From: Phyllobacterium endophyticum
GTDB lineage: Bacteria > Pseudomonadota > Alphaproteobacteria > Rhizobiales > Rhizobiaceae
Length of the DNA: 64,000 nt
Reading direction: 5' to 3'
Assembly: GCF_003010935.1 (NCBI RefSeq)
Contig: NZ_PGGN01000001.1
Span: forward strand, 372,001 to 436,000
Shown here: positions 1-9,793 of the stretch, piece after piece
Position numbering within the stretch: position 1 is the stretch's first letter
Layout of the letters: each line of letters opens with the position of its first letter
The notes under the pieces: model-generated
Databases searched by the model: none
What the model saw: the letters and a program-made list of their open reading frames with translations, nothing else
What the model was told of the DNA's origin: nothing
Position numbers and translations under genes: made by a program

Positions 1-272
1 ACGGGGACAAGGGCTATATCGAGGTGCTCGCACCATTCAATACCGGCAAATACGATCACGCCAAGATCACCTTGCACGACGCAAGCCATGGCAGCGCGAC
101 CGAATACAATTTCGGCAATGTGGATCATTACTGCCTCGAGATCGAAGCCTTCGCCCGTGCCGCGCAGGGTGAGGATGCAAAGGTGTTTACGCTCGAAGAC
201 TCGGTTTGCAATCAGAAGCTGATCGACGCTGTCTATCGTGCTGGCGACAGCGGACACTGGGAAACGGTTTGA
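1..272 (+). CDS. Gfo/Idh/MocA-family oxidoreductase, C-terminal end (partial)
   Basis: The reading frame enters from the left edge and stops at 270-272, so only about the last 89 residues are visible. The visible part is the typical end of the C-terminal substrate domain of NAD(P)-dependent sugar or inositol dehydrogenases: a GYIEV strand, an FNTGKY segment, a DHYCLEIEAFARA helix, then LEDSVCNQKLIDAVYRAG and a final WETV. The Rossmann domain lies outside the window, so the substrate cannot be named. It ends 10 bases before the end of the convergent protease gene. Confidence 0.7.
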   Translation, partial: GDKGYIEVLAPFNTGKYDHAKITLHDASHGSATEYNFGNVDHYCLEIEAFARAAQGEDAKVFTLEDSVCNQKLIDAVYRAGDSGHWETV

Positions 273-282
273 CCGCCGTAAC

Positions 283-1428
283 CTACCAATAAACCCCACC
301 GCGAACGACATGAATGCGAGGCTTGCCGTCCGGCCTGTTGAGGCTCTGGGCGCATGCCTCGCATTCCGCTTCGCTGTCCTGCACGACGGGATGGGTCGCT
401 TGCGTGTTTATCAGCGACAGAATTTCCAGGTTGTTGGAGTTCCAGCGTCCATATTGCTGGCCGATCTGCGGGACTGATCTTGGCCGCGTGCGGATATGCT
501 CCAGCGGCTGCAGCTCCAGATCCGTCAAGATATCGCCGCGAGCGGCCATATCGCAGGCTTCTTTCAACGCGTTCAGCCGGGCGACGCGAATTTCCGTCAG
601 CGGGTGCGTTCGCAGGATCGAAGGGTCCGGGATGCGTCCGCCCGGGAGAACGAGCGTCTCCCATATCTTGCCTTGAGCCTTCTCGAGCTTCGTCAGAGCG
701 CTGGCGAGACCATCCGGATCGCCCGTCAGCATCGCGGCGCCCAGATCGGCGTCGAACTCGCGGGTTCTGGAAAGCGCCATCTGCAGCAGCCCGCCCATGG
801 TAGGCGCAAACAGCAGCACAATAACGCCGAGCCATGGTATCTGCGCCTCGGACCCGCTCGCCATCCAGGTGACGTTGAACAGGAGTGAAACAATGCCGAC
901 GGTGGACATGAGGGAGGTAAAACGCGACACCGTATCGGCAAGCGCCATGACCTTGAGGTCTTCGTTGCGAATATGGCTGATTTCATGCGCCAGAACACCG
1001 GTGAGTTCGCGCGCAGTCAGCGACCGGATGAGCTGGTCGGTGACGGCAACGACTGAATTGTCCTTCCGTCCGACAGCGAAGGCATTCATCATGCGTGAGG
1101 GGATGACATGCAGCTCCGGGGGCCTGGGCAGGCCCGCCCGTTTGGCGAGTTCTTCGACGATCGCCAGGCCTTGCGGGAATTCGGCGCGTGTAACGGGCCT
1201 TGCCTTATACATCGCCAGCACCATTTGAGGACTTACGCGCCTGATGGCGTAAAGGCTGATCCCGCCGAAAACCAACGCGTAGACCACCCCGGCAGGCCCC
1301 GCCAGCGTGAAGGCGCAAACGATGAGCAAGAGCAGGCTTCCGGCCAGAAGCAGCCAGGTGTGCAGCCTGTTGATCAGCCTGCTCCGGCGATGTGAAGGCA
1401 GGGGGAGAGGGAAAGAACTGTCGGTCAT
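283..1428 (-). CDS. M48-family membrane zinc metalloprotease (HtpX-like)
   Basis: A 381-residue membrane protease. Two hydrophobic segments lie near residues 25-60 and two more near 175-215. The zinc-binding HEISH motif is at 148-152, and a downstream glutamate in REFDAD near 224 is the expected third ligand. M48 proteases of this layout degrade misfolded membrane proteins, with the catalytic domain on the cytoplasmic face. It is longer than classical HtpX (about 290-320 residues) because of a C-terminal tail of roughly 90 residues, so I do not assign htpX. It is transcribed away from dnaK, which fits a proteostasis role, but I saw no heat-shock promoter for it. Confidence 0.85.
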   Translation of the reverse strand: MTDSSFPLPLPSHRRSRLINRLHTWLLLAGSLLLLIVCAFTLAGPAGVVYALVFGGISLYAIRRVSPQMVLAMYKARPVTRAEFPQGLAIVEELAKRAGLPRPPELHVIPSRMMNAFAVGRKDNSVVAVTDQLIRSLTARELTGVLAHEISHIRNEDLKVMALADTVSRFTSLMSTVGIVSLLFNVTWMASGSEAQIPWLGVIVLLFAPTMGGLLQMALSRTREFDADLGAAMLTGDPDGLASALTKLEKAQGKIWETLVLPGGRIPDPSILRTHPLTEIRVARLNALKEACDMAARGDILTDLELQPLEHIRTRPRSVPQIGQQYGRWNSNNLEILSLINTQATHPVVQDSEAECEACAQSLNRPDGKPRIHVVRGGVYW

Positions 1429-1752
1429 GGACGATTATATGGAGAGAAAAAGCTGTTTTGCCGAGTCTTTTAAGGTGATTATGCATGTAAATGCTGCGCC
1501 TTCTGTCTTGCATGGCAATTTGACCCTTCTTATATAGCCAGCAACCTACTGCGCCGTGCGGAACCTCGCGTATGCACAATGTCGCCGTAGAACTTGTACG
1601 ACGCATAATCATTTCCAAAAACGGTTTCTGTTTTTGGGGTTATGCGGTAAAGAACTGCCCGCGCCGCAGTCCTGATTTTGTTAACCCCCTAGGGGCTGCC
1701 CGTATGGAACGCTCGGCAGAGGTCCCGGCAGCCTGCTGAATGGAGAAGAGTA
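1429..1752. other. Divergent intergenic region between the M48 protease and dnaK
   Basis: These 324 bases hold the RpoH-like dnaK promoter (1507-1535) and an untranslated dnaK leader of about 210 bases. The leader includes a CCCCTAGGGG palindrome at 1686-1695 and the dnaK ribosome site (GGAGAAG, ending about 6 bases before the ATG). No CIRCE inverted repeat (TTAGCACTC half-sites) was found. Short ORFs here are not convincing. Confidence 0.5.
1507..1535 (+). promoter_or_regulatory. RpoH (sigma-32) type promoter of dnaK
   Basis: CTTG at 1507-1510, an 18-base spacer, then CTTATAT at 1529-1535. This matches the alphaproteobacterial heat-shock promoter described for the Agrobacterium dnaKJ operon (CTTG, 17-18 bases, CYTATNT). 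Predicted transcription start is near 1543, leaving a leader of about 210 bases. Confidence 0.65.
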
Positions 1753-3678
1753 ATGGCTAAAGTTATCGGTATTGATCTGGGAACGACCAATTCCTGCGTT
1801 GCCGTCATGGACGGGAAGAACGCAAAGGTTATTGAAAATGCGGAAGGTGCAAGGACGACGCCTTCGATCATCGCTTTTACGGATAGCGATGAGCGCCTCG
1901 CTGGCCAGCCGGCCAAGCGCCAGGCTGTTACAAATCCGGAAGGGACCGTGTTTGCGGTCAAGCGCCTCATAGGCCGCCGCTTTGACGATCCGACCGTCGA
2001 GAAGGACAAGAAGCTTGTCCCCTACAAGATCGTCAAGGGCGACAATGGCGATGCCTGGGTAGAAGTCCATGGCAAGAAATATTCGCCTTCGCAGATCTCC
2101 GCGATGATCCTGCAGAAGATGAAGGAAACTGCCGAAGCCTATCTCGGTGAAAAGGTCGAGAAGGCCGTCATCACCGTTCCGGCATATTTCAACGATGCAC
2201 AGCGTCAGGCAACCAAGGATGCAGGCAAGATCGCCGGCCTTGAAGTCCTGCGCATCATCAACGAGCCAACGGCAGCCGCCCTGGCCTATGGCCTCGACAA
2301 GAAGGAAGGCAAGACCATTGCCGTCTACGATCTTGGCGGCGGCACGTTCGACGTCTCGGTTCTGGAAATCGGCGATGGCGTCTTCGAAGTCAAATCCACC
2401 AATGGCGATACGTTCCTTGGCGGTGAAGACTTCGACATGCGTCTGGTCGAGTATTTTGCGGCCGAGTTCAAGAAAGAGCAGGGCATCGACCTGAAGAACG
2501 ACAAGCTTGCGCTGCAGCGCCTCAAGGAAGCTGCTGAAAAAGCCAAGATCGAGCTTTCGTCCGCACAGCAGACCGAGATCAACTTGCCCTTCATCACCGC
2601 CGATGCGTCCGGGCCCAAGCACCTGACGATGAAGCTTTCACGCGCCAAGTTCGAAAGCCTCGTCGACGATCTGGTCCAGCGCACCGTCGAACCATGCAAG
2701 TCGGCGCTCAAGGATGCTGGCCTCAAGGCTGGCGAGATCGATGAAGTGGTCCTTGTCGGCGGCATGACCCGCATGCCGAAGATTCAGGAAATCGTCAAAG
2801 CCTTCTTCGGCAAGGAACCCCACAAGGGCGTGAATCCTGATGAAGTCGTTGCGATGGGTGCTGCCATCCAGGCCGGCGTTCTGCAGGGCGACGTCAAGGA
2901 TGTTCTTCTGCTCGACGTTACCCCGCTGTCGCTCGGCATCGAGACACTGGGCGGTGTCTTCACCCGTCTGATCGAACGCAACACGACGATCCCGACCAAG
3001 AAGTCGCAGACCTTCTCCACCGCGGAAGACAGTCAGTCCGCCGTGACGATCCGCGTCTTCCAGGGCGAGCGTGAAATGGCGGCCGACAACAAGTCGCTCG
3101 GCCAGTTCGATCTCGTCGGCATTCCGCCTGCACCGCGCGGTGTTCCGCAGATCGAGGTCACGTTCGACATCGATGCCAATGGTATCGTGAACGTCTCGGC
3201 CAAGGACAAGGGCACCGGCAAGGAACACCAGATCCGCATTCAGGCGTCGGGTGGCCTTTCGGACGCCGATATCGAGAAGATGGTCAAGGATGCCGAAGCC
3301 AACGCCGAAAGCGACAAGAAGCGCCGCGAGGCAGTCGAGTCGAAGAATCAGGCCGAAGCTCTCGTCCATTCGACCGAGAAGTCCCTGAAGGAATATGGCG
3401 ACAAGGTATCGGCTGAAGACAGGCAGGCGATCGAAACGGCGCTCGCCGAGTTGAAAACTGCGGCGGAAGGCGACGATGCCGAAGAGATCAAGGCAAAGAC
3501 GCAGACGCTCGCCGAAGTTTCGATGAAGCTTGGCCAGGCCATGTATGAGGCCTCGCAGGCTGCCGAGGCATCTGCTGCCGAAGGCAGTGGAGCCGATGCA
3601 ACCGCCAAGGCTGACGACGATGTCGTCGATGCCGATTTCGAAGAGATCGACGAAGACGGCAAGAAGAAGTCAGCTTAA
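1753..3678 (+). CDS. dnaK: Chaperone protein DnaK (Hsp70)
   Basis: ATP-driven Hsp70 chaperone of the cytoplasm, working with DnaJ (encoded 1 kb downstream) and GrpE (not in this window). Its 641 residues match the family length. The ATPase domain spans about 1-385, with phosphate loop [12 protein letters not shown] near the start and the [10 protein letters not shown] motif near 195. The linker and substrate-binding domain begin around [13 protein letters not shown]. The C-terminal helical lid ends in the acidic tail [11 protein letters not shown]. The start follows a GGAGAAG ribosome site. A heat-shock promoter precedes the gene and a strong hairpin terminator follows it, so dnaK is probably transcribed alone. 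Confidence 0.98.
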   Translation: MAKVIGIDLGTTNSCVAVMDGKNAKVIENAEGARTTPSIIAFTDSDERLAGQPAKRQAVTNPEGTVFAVKRLIGRRFDDPTVEKDKKLVPYKIVKGDNGDAWVEVHGKKYSPSQISAMILQKMKETAEAYLGEKVEKAVITVPAYFNDAQRQATKDAGKIAGLEVLRIINEPTAAALAYGLDKKEGKTIAVYDLGGGTFDVSVLEIGDGVFEVKSTNGDTFLGGEDFDMRLVEYFAAEFKKEQGIDLKNDKLALQRLKEAAEKAKIELSSAQQTEINLPFITADASGPKHLTMKLSRAKFESLVDDLVQRTVEPCKSALKDAGLKAGEIDEVVLVGGMTRMPKIQEIVKAFFGKEPHKGVNPDEVVAMGAAIQAGVLQGDVKDVLLLDVTPLSLGIETLGGVFTRLIERNTTIPTKKSQTFSTAEDSQSAVTIRVFQGEREMAADNKSLGQFDLVGIPPAPRGVPQIEVTFDIDANGIVNVSAKDKGTGKEHQIRIQASGGLSDADIEKMVKDAEANAESDKKRREAVESKNQAEALVHSTEKSLKEYGDKVSAEDRQAIETALAELKTAAEGDDAEEIKAKTQTLAEVSMKLGQAMYEASQAAEASAAEGSGADATAKADDDVVDADFEEIDEDGKKKSA

Positions 3679-3700
3679 CTGACTTCACTGCGTTCTAATG

Positions 3701-3730
3701 AAAAGCCCGGCCATTGTGCCGGGCTTTTGT
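3701..3730 (+). terminator. Rho-independent terminator after dnaK
   Basis: A perfect 10-bp stem (AAAAGCCCGG at 3701-3710, CCGGGCTTTT at 3719-3728) with an 8-base loop, ending in a short T run. It lies 22 bases after the dnaK stop and separates dnaK from dnaJ transcriptionally. Confidence 0.85.
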
Positions 3731-3993
3731 TTGCCATTCATACTTTAGCTCAATTGACTACATCCGGCATCCTGCGCATCGTTGAGTCAGTTCAAGGCAT
3801 GGCAAAGACGGTGAGACGTTATTGCCGCCTGCCAGAGGCGATTACCTCGGCAATGCGGCCACGGAAAGCTCTGCCAATCATCAAGTCCGGAGTTCTTCTT
3901 TACGCAGCAACATTGCAGCCTTTGAGCCGTGCGATCTTCTTTCAGATGACCTGCAAACGCCTTTAGGAATTTCCGTTAGTAAAAGGGTTGCCT
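3731..3993. other. Intergenic region after the dnaK terminator
   Basis: About 260 bases without a convincing gene. A short open frame at 3727-3966 starts inside the terminator and has no ribosome site or recognisable domain. The ribosome site of the next gene (AAAGGG) is at 3982-3987. Confidence 0.4.
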
Positions 3994-4509
3994 ATGAGCA
4001 TGGATTATCTCATTCACCTGGATGACATCTCAGACGAAATCATTCCTCAAATGATCAGCGAGTTGAACAAGTTCGAGATGAGCTGCGAAATTCGTCCGGG
4101 CTTCAGTTTTGCGCTTCATTCAGGTTTCTTGCCGTTCAGGTTCCGTTTGTCCAATCCCGGTATCGATCTGTTGAAGGGCAGGGATCTCATGAGCGGCTTC
4201 GAGCTCTACGTAAGGGATTTCCACGTGTCAGAAGCGAAGGGCTTCAGCCAGGACGACTTGAGCCGATTATCCAAACTGAAGAAGACCGTCATCATAAGGC
4301 TGTGCCCGCTGGACAGTTTCGAATTTCGGTTTTCAGAACTGACAAGCGCGATCATCGCAGAAATTCTCGATGCACCGCGATCCCTGGCGGGAAACGTGAT
4401 TTTCGATAGCAGGACGATTGTTGAAAAAAGCTGGGAAGCCGTCAAAGCCCGGGAAAAATCGATCGCAAACGATGATTGGCGCTATCACGAGTTTGTCGGA
4501 TGGTCCTGA
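3994..4509 (+). CDS. Hypothetical protein
   Basis: A 171-residue protein of unknown function. The ATG at 3994 is preferred over an in-frame TTG at 3988 because AAAGGG sits 6 bases upstream. No signal peptide or membrane segment is visible. The sequence is mixed and soluble-looking, with an internal LSRLSKLKKTVIIRLCP stretch and a C-terminal WRYHEFVGWS. It sits between dnaK and dnaJ, which are usually adjacent or closer. I recognise no family, so the case for a gene rests on length and the ribosome site. Confidence 0.6.
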   Translation: MSMDYLIHLDDISDEIIPQMISELNKFEMSCEIRPGFSFALHSGFLPFRFRLSNPGIDLLKGRDLMSGFELYVRDFHVSEAKGFSQDDLSRLSKLKKTVIIRLCPLDSFEFRFSELTSAIIAEILDAPRSLAGNVIFDSRTIVEKSWEAVKAREKSIANDDWRYHEFVGWS

Positions 4510-4717
4510 ACTGCGGCACGGTGATGTTCCGGTGCCACAGGTCCGCTCAAGCGTGCCGTATTTCCTCCGGCACAAACCATGCAATGCGCAAATTTGCGCA
4601 TTGTTGGTCGAATCATTCTAAGTTAACTATGGCATTCGTGGGCAGGAACACCTAAATACGGCCTTTGAATGAGCTTCGGAAGAAGCATTTTGCGATTTTC
4701 TGGGAACGAGTATCCGG
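4510..4717. promoter_or_regulatory. Upstream region of dnaJ with a perfect 22-bp palindrome
   Basis: Positions 4582-4603 form a perfect 22-bp palindrome without a spacer (half-site CAATGCGCAAA). No T run follows it, so it looks more like an operator for a dimeric regulator than a terminator. It lies 114 bases before the dnaJ start. No CTTG-type heat-shock promoter was recognised in this interval. Confidence 0.5.
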
Positions 4718-5845
4718 ATGAAGGCTGACTATTACGAAACCCTCGGCGTAGCTAAAAGCGCTGATGAGAAAGAGCTGAAAAGCGCTTTCCGTAAACTGGC
4801 GATGCAGTTTCACCCTGACAAGAATCCGGGCGATGCCAATGCAGAGCATCGATTCAAGGAGATCGGCGAGGCCTACGAGACGCTGAAGGACCCGCAAAAG
4901 CGCGCCGCCTACGATCGGTTCGGTCACGCCGCCTTCGAAAATGGCGGAATGGGCGGCGGGTTCAGCGCCGGTGGCGCCGGCGGTTTCGCGGATATTTTCG
5001 AAGATATCTTTGGCGACATGATGGGTGGCGGCCGCCAGCGCCGCTCCGGCGGGCGTGAGCGTGGCGCGGATCTGCGCTACAATATGGAGATCACGCTGGA
5101 AGAGGCCTATGCCGGCAAGACGGCGCAGATCAGGGTCCCGACTTCCATCACTTGCGACGAATGTTCCGGCAGCGGCGCCAAGCCTGGCACCCAGCCCGTC
5201 ACCTGCGGCACTTGCAGCGGCTCCGGCCGCATCCGCGCAGCGCAGGGCTTCTTCTCCATCGAGCGTACCTGCCCGACCTGCCATGGCCGGGGCCAGATCA
5301 TCAAGGATCCTTGCCCGAAATGCAGCGGTCAGGGCCGTATCACCGAAGAGCGCGCTCTTTCGGTCAACATTCCCGCAGGCATCGAAGACGGAACCCGCAT
5401 TCGCCTGACGGGTGAGGGTGAGGCGGGCTTGCGCGGTGGACCGGCCGGCGATCTTTATATTTTCCTCTCGTTGAAGCCCCACGAATTTTTCCAGCGCGAT
5501 GGTGCAGACCTTTATTGCAAGGTGCCCATCTCGATGACGACCGCAGCGCTCGGCGGCCAGTTCGAAGTGGCGACACTCGATGGCACCCAGACCCGTGTCA
5601 AAATTCCCGAGGGCACGCAGAACGCCAAGCAATTCCGCCTCAAGGGCAAGGGCATGCCTGTTTTGCGCCAGCCGGCCATGGGCGACCTCTACATCCAGAT
5701 TGCAATCGAAACGCCGCAGAACCTCAACAAGCGCCAACGCGAGCTGCTGGAAGAATTCGATCGCATCTCGTCGCAGGATAACAGCCCGCAATCGTCGGGG
5801 TTTTTTGCACGAATGAAAGAATTCTTTGAGGGCCTAAGCGAATAG
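4718..5845 (+). CDS. dnaJ: Chaperone protein DnaJ (Hsp40)
   Basis: Co-chaperone that delivers unfolded proteins to DnaK and stimulates its ATPase. The 375 residues carry the full type I layout. The J domain has HPD at 32-34. A Gly/Phe-rich linker ([15 protein letters not shown]) covers about 75-120. Four CxxCxGxG-type zinc repeats follow at about 145-205 ([32 protein letters not shown]), then the C-terminal client-binding domains. It is the first gene of a run that continues with pmtA. The ribosome site is weak, and the ATG is fixed by family N-terminus homology (KADYYETLG). Confidence 0.97.
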   Translation: MKADYYETLGVAKSADEKELKSAFRKLAMQFHPDKNPGDANAEHRFKEIGEAYETLKDPQKRAAYDRFGHAAFENGGMGGGFSAGGAGGFADIFEDIFGDMMGGGRQRRSGGRERGADLRYNMEITLEEAYAGKTAQIRVPTSITCDECSGSGAKPGTQPVTCGTCSGSGRIRAAQGFFSIERTCPTCHGRGQIIKDPCPKCSGQGRITEERALSVNIPAGIEDGTRIRLTGEGEAGLRGGPAGDLYIFLSLKPHEFFQRDGADLYCKVPISMTTAALGGQFEVATLDGTQTRVKIPEGTQNAKQFRLKGKGMPVLRQPAMGDLYIQIAIETPQNLNKRQRELLEEFDRISSQDNSPQSSGFFARMKEFFEGLSE

Positions 5846-5923
5846 TTTAATTGGCGTTTTTGCTATGGTCGGTCTTGCGTCCCTTGCAGGTTGCGTCATA
5901 AACTTGTCTGACTGCGACGGAGG

Positions 5924-6526
5924 ATGAGCATGTCACGACCACTTGGGAAGAAACTGGCCGAGAAGTTCGGCGAGGAAATCCGTTTCTTCAAGGGATGGAT
6001 GCATGGTCCCAAGGCTGTCGGTTCGATTCTCCCGACCAGTTCGATCACCGCCCGCCGCATGGCGAGCGTCGTCAATCCTCATTCGGGTCTTCCCGTGCTT
6101 GAGTTGGGCCCCGGCACTGGCGTTATCACCCGAGCGATTCTCAACCGCGGCGTTGCGCCTTCGAACCTGTATAGTGTTGAATATTCCTCCGATTTTGCCG
6201 AGCATCTGCGCGAGGATTTTCCCGGTGTGAATATTATCGAAGGCGATGCGTTCAATCTGGATGCAACGCTCGGCGAAAAACGCGACCAGAAGTTCGATTC
6301 AGTTGTCTCTGCTGTGCCCCTGTTGAATTTCCCTGTCGGCGACCGGGTCAAGATCGTCGAGGACCTGCTGCGGCGCATTCCGCATGGTCGTCCAGTGGTT
6401 CAGATCACCTACGGCCCGATGTCGCCGGTTCCGGCTGGCCGTGGCAACTACAAGATCGAACATCTCGATTTCATCATCCGCAATGTGCCGCCTGCGCGTT
6501 TGTGGGTCTACCGCCGGGCCGACTGA
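5924..6526 (+). CDS. pmtA: Phosphatidylethanolamine N-methyltransferase PmtA
   Basis: A 200-residue AdoMet-dependent enzyme that methylates phosphatidylethanolamine in three steps to phosphatidylcholine, a membrane lipid common in rhizobia and Brucella. The AdoMet motif VLELGPGTGVITRA lies at about 58-71, and SAVPLLNF near 130 is the usual catalytic-strand motif. N-terminal KGWMHGPKAVGSILPTSS is typical of the rhizobial soluble PmtA type, not the membrane-embedded eukaryote-like type. It lies 78 bases after dnaJ and 42 before the next gene, so co-transcription is plausible. Two in-frame ATGs are 6 bases apart; the first is used, after GGAGGATG. Confidence 0.92.
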   Translation: MSMSRPLGKKLAEKFGEEIRFFKGWMHGPKAVGSILPTSSITARRMASVVNPHSGLPVLELGPGTGVITRAILNRGVAPSNLYSVEYSSDFAEHLREDFPGVNIIEGDAFNLDATLGEKRDQKFDSVVSAVPLLNFPVGDRVKIVEDLLRRIPHGRPVVQITYGPMSPVPAGRGNYKIEHLDFIIRNVPPARLWVYRRAD

Positions 6527-6568
6527 CCGGCTGTTGCATCGGCGCCGATCACTCGCAGAAGGAATGCA

Positions 6569-7153
6569 ATGCTGCCCAGAATTCTCGTTTTCGCGGGGTC
6601 GAATCGCACCGGCGCCTATAGTGGCAAGGTGGCCAATGTCGCGCTGAGGACACTGATCGAACTCGGCGCCGAAGTCACTCATATCTCGCTGGTCGATTAT
6701 CCGTTGCCGCTGATGGATCAGGATCTCGAAAAGGAAAAAGGCATCCCTGACAACGCCATGAAGCTCGGCCGTCTGTTTTCCGCCCATGATGGCATCCTGA
6801 TTGCTTCGCCGGAATACAACTCGTCGATCCCGCCGCTCCTGAAAAACACCATTGATTGGGTCAGCCGTATCTCCAGGGATGGCGATCGGCCCTTGAAGCC
6901 CTATTCGGGCAAAGTCGTTGCGCTCTGTTCCTCGTCGGAAGGCAATTTCGGCGGTGCACGCGGTCTCTATCACTTGCGGTCGGTGATGATGAATGTCGGC
7001 ACCCAGATCATTACCGAACAATGTTCGGTCGTTCATGCGCAGGAAGCCTTCGCCGAAGACGGTTCCTTTACCGATGAACGGACCTTCAAGTCGATGCAGC
7101 GCGTCTGCCAGTCGCTGATCGATCACACAAGATACGCCGTTTCCCGCCGCTAG
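6569..7153 (+). CDS. NADPH-dependent FMN reductase family protein
   Basis: A 194-residue flavodoxin-fold reductase. The FMN phosphate-binding loop [11 protein letters not shown] is at about 10-20, and [18 protein letters not shown] at 80-97 is the conserved active-site and dimer segment. Relatives (chromate, quinone and azo reductases) reduce FMN or quinones with NAD(P)H in the cytoplasm, so the physiological substrate cannot be assigned. The ribosome site AGAAGG is close to the ATG. It is followed by pyrF after a short gap. Confidence 0.85.
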   Translation: MLPRILVFAGSNRTGAYSGKVANVALRTLIELGAEVTHISLVDYPLPLMDQDLEKEKGIPDNAMKLGRLFSAHDGILIASPEYNSSIPPLLKNTIDWVSRISRDGDRPLKPYSGKVVALCSSSEGNFGGARGLYHLRSVMMNVGTQIITEQCSVVHAQEAFAEDGSFTDERTFKSMQRVCQSLIDHTRYAVSRR

Positions 7154-7214
7154 GTTATTTCCTCCACGTGAGTTCTGTGTCATGGGAAATCGATCAATGA
7201 AAAAGGATGGTTTC

Positions 7215-7913
7215 ATGACGGATGCGGCTTTGCGCGAGCGCCTGATCGTTGGCCTTGATGTGCCTACGGTGCAAATTGCTGAACAGGTCGTCAGCGAACT
7301 CGGCGATGCGGTTTCATTTTACAAGATCGGCTATCAACTCGCCTTTGCCGGCGGCCTCGGCTTTGCCGGCGATCTTGTAAGCTCGGGTAAAAAAGTATTC
7401 CTCGACATGAAGCTCCTTGATATCGACAACACCGTCGCCAAGGGCGTCGAGAATATCGTCAAGATGGGTGTCTCCATGCTGACACTGCACGCCTACCCCA
7501 AGGCGATGAGGGCGGCAGTCGAGGCAGCACGCGGGTCGAACCTGTGCCTTCTCGGCGTGACGGTCCTGACATCGATGGACGAACAGGATCTGATTGATGC
7601 CGGCTACGAGCACGATCCGCATACGCTCGTCCTCATCCGGGCCGAGCAGGCGCTTGCCGCCGGCATGGGCGGCATTGTCTGCGCCGCGACCGAAGCTGAA
7701 GCAGTGCGCAGGATTGTCGGTCCCGATCTCGCCATCGTCACGCCCGGCATCCGTCCCGCCGGCGCGGACGCCGGTGATCAGAAACGGGTCATGACACCTG
7801 CGGATGCGCTTGGTTCGGGAGCGAGCCATCTCGTTGTCGGCCGGCCGATCGTGACAGCGTCCGATCGTAAGACTGCCGCCGAGGCAATTCTCGCCGAGAT
7901 GTCGAACGCGTGA
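7215..7913 (+). CDS. pyrF: Orotidine 5'-phosphate decarboxylase
   Basis: Last step of de novo UMP synthesis: decarboxylation of OMP. The 232 residues fit the family. LIVGLDVP near 10-17 is the first barrel strand, [13 protein letters not shown] holds the catalytic Lys/Asp array, and IVTPGIRP near 180 binds phosphate. An open frame extends to an ATG at 7182, but the ATG at 7215 has an AAAAGGAT ribosome site at good distance and matches the usual N-terminus, so I chose it. Confidence 0.95.
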   Translation: MTDAALRERLIVGLDVPTVQIAEQVVSELGDAVSFYKIGYQLAFAGGLGFAGDLVSSGKKVFLDMKLLDIDNTVAKGVENIVKMGVSMLTLHAYPKAMRAAVEAARGSNLCLLGVTVLTSMDEQDLIDAGYEHDPHTLVLIRAEQALAAGMGGIVCAATEAEAVRRIVGPDLAIVTPGIRPAGADAGDQKRVMTPADALGSGASHLVVGRPIVTASDRKTAAEAILAEMSNA

Positions 7914-8054
7914 CGCTGTTCCTCAAGGAGGAAACGGATCATTAAAGTGAGGTCCGGAACAGGAATCGCAGGTTTTGATATCAAAATGCCCTGAATCGGC
8001 ACCAGAATATCAACCCCTTAGTGTAATTGGGTTGTGAGAGGTAGAGGAAAGCAG

Positions 8055-8342
8055 ATGGCCAAGGGTTATTGGGTTGCACGCGTAGACGTCAGGGACGCCG
8101 ATCGCTACAAGGACTATGTTTCAACTGCCAAGCCTGCTTTCGAAAAATATGGAGCCAATTTTCTGGCTCGTGGCGGTCCCTATCACGTGCTCGAGGGGCA
8201 AGCCCGGGGCCGCAATGTCATCATCGAATTTCCTTCGGTCCAAGCTGCGCTCGATTGCTATAATTCTAAGGAATATCAAGCAGCTAGAGCCATTCGGATC
8301 ACCGTTGCCGATGCAGAGATGCTGATTGTCGAGGGTGTTTGA
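8055..8342 (+). CDS. DUF1330 domain-containing protein
   Basis: A 95-residue protein of the DUF1330 dimeric alpha-beta barrel type. MAKGYWVARVDV, the central PYHVLEG and IIEFPS strands, and CYNSKEYQAARAIR are typical. The biochemical role of the family is unknown. The start is the ATG at 8055, preceded by AGAGGAAA; a GTG further upstream would add 7 residues without a better ribosome site. It appears to be a single-gene unit. Confidence 0.85.
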   Translation: MAKGYWVARVDVRDADRYKDYVSTAKPAFEKYGANFLARGGPYHVLEGQARGRNVIIEFPSVQAALDCYNSKEYQAARAIRITVADAEMLIVEGV

Positions 8343-8521
8343 GGGGCTGGGATCGAGCCCGTATTTCGACGCGCGCACGTGAACATTTTTGCTGCGTCTT
8401 ATCACTTTGTTGCATTGCAATATTGCAGGAACCCGCTACGGTCACTGACCAGTCAAGAACCTTTTCATCTGCAAGGGGTTTCTTGAAGCTGATGTCAGAT
8501 TGATCGATCGGAAAAAGTGGC

Positions 8522-9793
8522 ATGTTCTACCAGCTTTATGAACTCAACCATGCTGCGCTCCAGCCCTATCGAGCGCTCTCCGACGCAACAAGGCTCTTCT
8601 ACGATAACCCCTTGAATCCACTATCACAAACGGTTGTCGGGCGATCGATTTCTGCGGCCTGCGAGCTGTTTGAGCGCACCACGCGATGCTACGGCAAGCC
8701 CGTATTCGGTTTGGCCGGGACGGTCGTGGATGGCATCGAGACGGATGTCAAAGAGAAGATCGTCTGGTCAAGGCCATTCTGCAAAATCATTCATTTCAAG
8801 CGCGCGTTACCAGCCAAGCGGGCCGCCGATCCGAAGATTCTCGTGGTGGCGCCGATGTCCGGTCATTATGCAACTTTGCTGCGCGGCACGGTCGAAGCAT
8901 TGCTGCCCCATGCTGAGGTATACATAACCGACTGGGTCGATGCGCGGACTGTTCCGCTCAGCGACGGGCGCTTCGATCTCGATGATTACATCGACTATGT
9001 CATTGAGATGCTTCATGTATTGGGTGAGGACACGCACATCGTCGCGGTGTGCCAACCCTCCGTTCCGGTCCTCGCCGCAGTGTCGATCATGGAAGCCAAT
9101 GGCGACCGGTTTGCTCCCTCGAGCATGACTTTGATGGGTGGACCGATCGATACGCGCAAGAATCCAACAGTCGTGAACAAACTGGCCGAAGAAAAGGGCA
9201 TCGACTGGTTTCGCGATAATGTGATCATGTCGGTGCCTTGGCCGCACAGTGGTTTCATGCGCGATGTCTATCCGGGATTCCTGCAGTTGTCGGGCTTCAT
9301 GAGCATGAATCTTGACCGCCACATCACCGCCCACAAAGAGTTCTTCATGCATCTCGTGGAGGAAGACGGTGATTCTGCCGACAAGCACCGCGAGTTCTAC
9401 GACGAGTATCTTGCGGTGATGGATCTCACGGCGGAATTTTACTTGCAAACGGTTGATACTGTATTTGTCCGGCAGTCATTGCCAAAGGGGGAGATGACCC
9501 ATCGGGGCCTCCCCGTCGACCCTTCTGCCATTCGCAATGTCGCACTTCTGACGGTCGAAGGTGAGAACGACGACATCTCTGGCGTCGGCCAGACAAAGGC
9601 AGCGCAGACACTCTGCACCAATATTCCCGACGACATGCGGATGCATTACTTGCAACCGAAGGTTGGTCACTACGGCGTGTTTAATGGCTCGCGTTTTCGC
9701 GCTGAAATTGCACCGCGTATCGTTCAATTCGTTAATGATCACGCACAAATGAATCGCAGGACCAATGTGACGCCGATCAACAAGCGCGCCTGA
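8522..9793 (+). CDS. phaZ: Intracellular polyhydroxyalkanoate (PHB) depolymerase
   Basis: Mobilises stored PHB granules to hydroxybutyrate oligomers. The 423 residues form an alpha/beta-hydrolase of the intracellular PhaZ type. The nucleophile motif is VAVCQPSVPV, with Cys177 in place of serine as in Ralstonia PhaZa1. Asp and His partners would fall in the GENDDISG and KVGHYGVFNG segments near 345 and 380. PMSGHYATLLRG near 111 is the conserved oxyanion region. It stands alone; no phasin or PHB synthase gene is in the window. Confidence 0.92.
   Translation: MFYQLYELNHAALQPYRALSDATRLFYDNPLNPLSQTVVGRSISAACELFERTTRCYGKPVFGLAGTVVDGIETDVKEKIVWSRPFCKIIHFKRALPAKRAADPKILVVAPMSGHYATLLRGTVEALLPHAEVYITDWVDARTVPLSDGRFDLDDYIDYVIEMLHVLGEDTHIVAVCQPSVPVLAAVSIMEANGDRFAPSSMTLMGGPIDTRKNPTVVNKLAEEKGIDWFRDNVIMSVPWPHSGFMRDVYPGFLQLSGFMSMNLDRHITAHKEFFMHLVEEDGDSADKHREFYDEYLAVMDLTAEFYLQTVDTVFVRQSLPKGEMTHRGLPVDPSAIRNVALLTVEGENDDISGVGQTKAAQTLCTNIPDDMRMHYLQPKVGHYGVFNGSRFRAEIAPRIVQFVNDHAQMNRRTNVTPINKRA

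Noticed and set aside
1429-1752. CIRCE element upstream of dnaK
   Set aside because: The TTAGCACTC-N9-GAGTGCTAA repeat was looked for and not found; the promoter looks RpoH-dependent.
1681-3369. Long open frames antisense to dnaK
   Set aside because: They overlap dnaK fully and lack ribosome sites or family matches; typical antisense shadows in GC-rich genes.
3727-3966. A 79-residue frame after the dnaK terminator
   Set aside because: It begins inside the terminator, has no ribosome site and no recognisable domain.
4652-5791. A 379-residue open frame antisense to dnaJ
   Set aside because: Shadow of dnaJ codon bias; no domain, and the dnaJ frame is certain.
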